From: PALSA-610 sp038239145
GTDB taxonomy: Bacteria > Actinomycetota > Acidimicrobiia > IMCC26256 > PALSA-610
Length of the DNA stretch: 64,000 nt
Assembly (NCBI GenBank): GCA_038239145.1
Contig: JBBSFB010000003.1
Span: forward strand, 62,001-126,000
Direction: 5' to 3'
In this document: one piece after another, positions 61,873 through 64,000 of the stretch
Numbering within the stretch: the stretch's first letter is position 1
How the letters are laid out: the number at the start of each line of letters is the position of its first letter
Position numbers and translations under genes: made by a program
Notes under the pieces: generated by a model
What the model saw: the letters and a program-made list of their open reading frames with translations, nothing else
Told to the model about the DNA's origin: nothing
The model's database searches: none

Positions 61873-64000
61873 ATGTTTCGACGCTCGCGATCCCGGTTGC
61901 TGATCGGGCCCTTCGTGCTCGCATTCTTCTTGCCGCTGCTCGCGAGTTGCGCGCCACTCGGCATCACCGCCAGCTTCTCGAAGACTCCGGCGCGCGGAGT
62001 CACCACTGTGACCGTTACGGTCACCGGTTCTACCGTGACGCAGACGACCGCGCGTGTAGACAGCGCGAGCGCGCCACTCGTCGCGACGTCGACGAGCGCG
62101 AGTTTCTCGTTCGACCTCGACACCACGACACTCTCGAACACGGGACACACCCTCCTCGTTACGTCACAGAGCACGACCGGCGCGATCACCGACCAGTTCC
62201 CGTTCTCCGTCGACAACTCGCCGACACTGCTTCCACCCGGCTTTCAGCAGTCGACCGCCTTCAGCGGCCTCACCCAGCCCACTGCGGTGCGCTTCGCATC
62301 CGACGGACGAGTGTTCGTCGCCGAGAAGAGCGGATTGATCAAGGTCTTCGCGAACATCAATGCGACGACGCCGACCGTCTTTGCCGACCTGCGCACACAG
62401 GTGTACAGCGCCTACGACCACGGGCTTCTCGGCATCGCGCTCGATCCGGCGTTCCCGACCAAGCCGTACATCTACGTCCTGTACACACTCGATGCACCCA
62501 TCGGCGGCACTCCGCCCGTCTGGAACGACAAGTGTCCTACGCCACCGGGCGCCGACGTCGACGGTTGTGTCGTCAGTGGACGGTTGTCACGCTTGACGGC
62601 CGCGGGCAACGTGATGACCGGTCCTGAAAAGGTGCTCATCAACGACTGGTGCGAGCAATATTCGAGTCACTCTGTCGGCACGGTGGCCTTCGGCAAAGAC
62701 GGCGCGCTGTATGCCAGCGCGGGCGACGGCGCCTCGTTCACGAAGATCGACTATGGCCAGGGCGGCGCGCCGAACAACGCGTGTGGCGACGCTCCCGTAC
62801 CCGTCGGCGGCGTGCAGACAGCTCCGACCGCGCAAGGCGGCGCGCTGCGGTCACAGGACCTGTTCACGACGGGTGACCCGGTGGGCCTCGACGGGACGGT
62901 GATCAGGGTCGACCCGGCGACCGGACTCGCGCTGCCCGACAATCCGAATGCATCGAGCGCCGACCCCAACGCGGCGCGGATCGTCGCGTACGGCTTGCGC
63001 AACCCGTTCCGCATGACGGTGCGCCCGGGCACCAGCGAGCTCTGGATCGGCGACGTCGGTTGGAACGGAACCGAGGAAATCGACCGGGTCGGAAGCCCGG
63101 TGACTCCACCCGTCAAGAACTTCGGGTGGCCGTGTTACGAGGGCGTCAAGAAGCAACCCGCCTACAACTCTCTCAACCTCAATCTCTGCAATGCGCTCTA
63201 CGCGTCGAACACTGCGGTGGCGCCACTCTTCTCTTACAACCACCCGGCCAGCGTCGTCGCCGGAGACGGCTGCCCCACCGGAGGATCCTCGATCTCCGGC
63301 GGCGCGTTCTATCCCACAAGTGGCGGCAGCTATCCCACGAAGTACGCGGGCGCGCTCTTCTTCGCCGATTACACACGACGCTGCATCTGGGTGATGCCCA
63401 ACGGCACGAACGGCTTCCCGGATCCGACGAAGGTCGAGACGTTCGCGACGGGAACCGAAGGGGCGTACAGCCCCGTCGACCTCGTCAGCGGACCGGGCGG
63501 CGACATCTTCTACGTCGATCTCGTGGGCGGGACGGTCCGACGGATCCACTACTACGCCGGGAACCGGCCGCCGGTTGCAGTGATGACCGCGAGTCCGACG
63601 AATGGCGCACTCCCGCTCACAGTCTCGTACGACGCGCGGCAGTCGACCGACGCCGACGCCGACCCGCTGACCTACTCGTGGGATCTCAACGGCGACGGCA
63701 TCTTCGGCGACTCGAACGCTCCCAACCCGTCGTTTTCGTACACGACCGCCGGCACGCGCACCGTCTCGGTGCGCGTCTCGGACCCACTCGGCGGTCAGAG
63801 CATCGCAAAAGCGACGATCACCGCGGGGAACACACCGCCCGCACCCACGATCGGGACGCCCTCGCCACAGTTCACGTGGAGCGTCGGCAGCACGATCGCG
63901 TTCTCAGGTTCGGCGAGCGACGTGCAGGACGGACAGCTCTCGCCCGCGAACCTCAGCTGGCACTACGACACCGTGCACTGCCCGACCGTCGACACGTGTC
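61873..64000 (+). CDS. secreted glucose/sorbosone dehydrogenase-like lipoprotein with PKD domain, C-terminus off window
   Basis: The frame is open from ATG 61873 to the window edge, about 709 residues. The signal LIGPFVLAFFLPLLASC has a perfect lipobox LASC. Residues ~115-560 are a GSDH/PQQ beta propeller (PF07995): LTQPTAVRFASDGRVFVAEK, HGLLGIALDPAFPTKPYIYV, SVGTVAFGKDGALYASAGDG, ARIVAYGLRNPFRMTVRPGT, GDVGWNGTEEIDRVG and NFGWPCYEG. From ~562 a PKD domain begins (NRPPVAVMTASPTNGALPLT, YSWDLNGDGIFGDSN). It likely oxidises sugars or binds glycans outside the cell, possibly with PQQ. Confidence 0.92.
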   Translation, partial: MFRRSRSRLLIGPFVLAFFLPLLASCAPLGITASFSKTPARGVTTVTVTVTGSTVTQTTARVDSASAPLVATSTSASFSFDLDTTTLSNTGHTLLVTSQSTTGAITDQFPFSVDNSPTLLPPGFQQSTAFSGLTQPTAVRFASDGRVFVAEKSGLIKVFANINATTPTVFADLRTQVYSAYDHGLLGIALDPAFPTKPYIYVLYTLDAPIGGTPPVWNDKCPTPPGADVDGCVVSGRLSRLTAAGNVMTGPEKVLINDWCEQYSSHSVGTVAFGKDGALYASAGDGASFTKIDYGQGGAPNNACGDAPVPVGGVQTAPTAQGGALRSQDLFTTGDPVGLDGTVIRVDPATGLALPDNPNASSADPNAARIVAYGLRNPFRMTVRPGTSELWIGDVGWNGTEEIDRVGSPVTPPVKNFGWPCYEGVKKQPAYNSLNLNLCNALYASNTAVAPLFSYNHPASVVAGDGCPTGGSSISGGAFYPTSGGSYPTKYAGALFFADYTRRCIWVMPNGTNGFPDPTKVETFATGTEGAYSPVDLVSGPGGDIFYVDLVGGTVRRIHYYAGNRPPVAVMTASPTNGALPLTVSYDARQSTDADADPLTYSWDLNGDGIFGDSNAPNPSFSYTTAGTRTVSVRVSDPLGGQSIAKATITAGNTPPAPTIGTPSPQFTWSVGSTIAFSGSASDVQDGQLSPANLSWHYDTVHCPTVDTC

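Overview
The window is high-GC DNA with dense genes on both strands, many GTG or TTG starts and stop/start overlaps of 1-4 bases. The gene content points to an actinobacterium, most likely class Acidimicrobiia: a DAP-dehydrogenase-like oxidoreductase, an F420-type luciferase-like monooxygenase, a mycothiol-type maleylpyruvate isomerase family protein, a bacterial P450, a PAPS-type sulfotransferase, many SDR enzymes, and two secreted proteins built from GYW...DGGVFSFG repeats. The taxonomic call is inference; there is no rRNA or other marker gene. I see no tRNA, CRISPR array or insertion sequence.

Layout. 0-8 kb: partial oxidoreductase, small membrane proteins, a ferritin-like/DUF362 fusion followed by a methyltransferase, an alpha/beta hydrolase, a hemolysin-III protein and a VOC protein. 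7.9-8.6 kb: remnants of a Tad (Flp) pilus locus. 8.7-13.5 kb: histidine kinase and response regulator, cyclic-nucleotide-binding protein, MFS exporter, maleylpyruvate isomerase family protein. 13.5-16.6 kb: giant secreted repeat protein. 17-18.6 kb: a decayed RsbQ/RsbP energy-stress pair behind a secreted esterase. 19.6-26 kb: Nei-type glycosylase, MFS, a Tat/LPFTG Cys-rich surface protein, MscL overlapping an HNH nuclease, an SF2 helicase. 26.4-34.7 kb: redox and modification enzymes (SDR, methyltransferase, Gfo/Idh/MocA, OsmC, Nfu_N-HEAT, aldo/keto reductase, F420 enzyme, P450). 35.3 kb: sulfotransferase. 36.6-38.3 kb: CBM-like lipoprotein. 38.6-44.2 kb: a compact acyl-CoA operon (acyl-CoA dehydrogenase, phosphotransferase, quinone oxidoreductase, TetR, two SDRs), with a VOC gene and TesB thioesterase next to it. 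45.8-51.7 kb: YihY membrane protein, decayed genes, small secreted proteins and a second repeat protein. 51.9-58 kb: aldo/keto reductase, DUF1059, a large cyclase/AAA/LuxR regulator, then a substrate-binding-like protein flanked by two small alpha/beta-barrel-type proteins. 58.2-61.5 kb: a decayed TIGR03086 gene, an NTF2-like protein and a frameshifted FtsX-like permease. The right edge cuts a secreted glucose/sorbosone-dehydrogenase-like lipoprotein with a PKD domain.

Two themes stand out. First, about ten loci are broken, and several combine lost internal blocks with frameshifts, among otherwise intact genes up to about 1,000 codons. Many of them are sensing or surface systems (Tad pilus, RsbQP, a receiver/kinase pair, an AraC tail). 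This is either real gene decay biased to deletion or an assembly problem, and it should be tested before any of them is called functional or lost. Second, the 38.6-44.2 kb operon pairs an aminoglycoside-phosphotransferase-fold kinase with an acyl-CoA dehydrogenase and SDRs. That is the bacterial two-gene counterpart of ACAD10/ACAD11 and resembles LvaA/LvaC of levulinate catabolism, so it may handle 4-hydroxyacyl-CoA substrates.

The most promising undescribed items are the ferritin-like/DUF362 fusion with its methyltransferase, the Nfu_N-HEAT fusion, the Tat-exported Cys-rich LPFTG protein, and the MscL-nuclease overlap.
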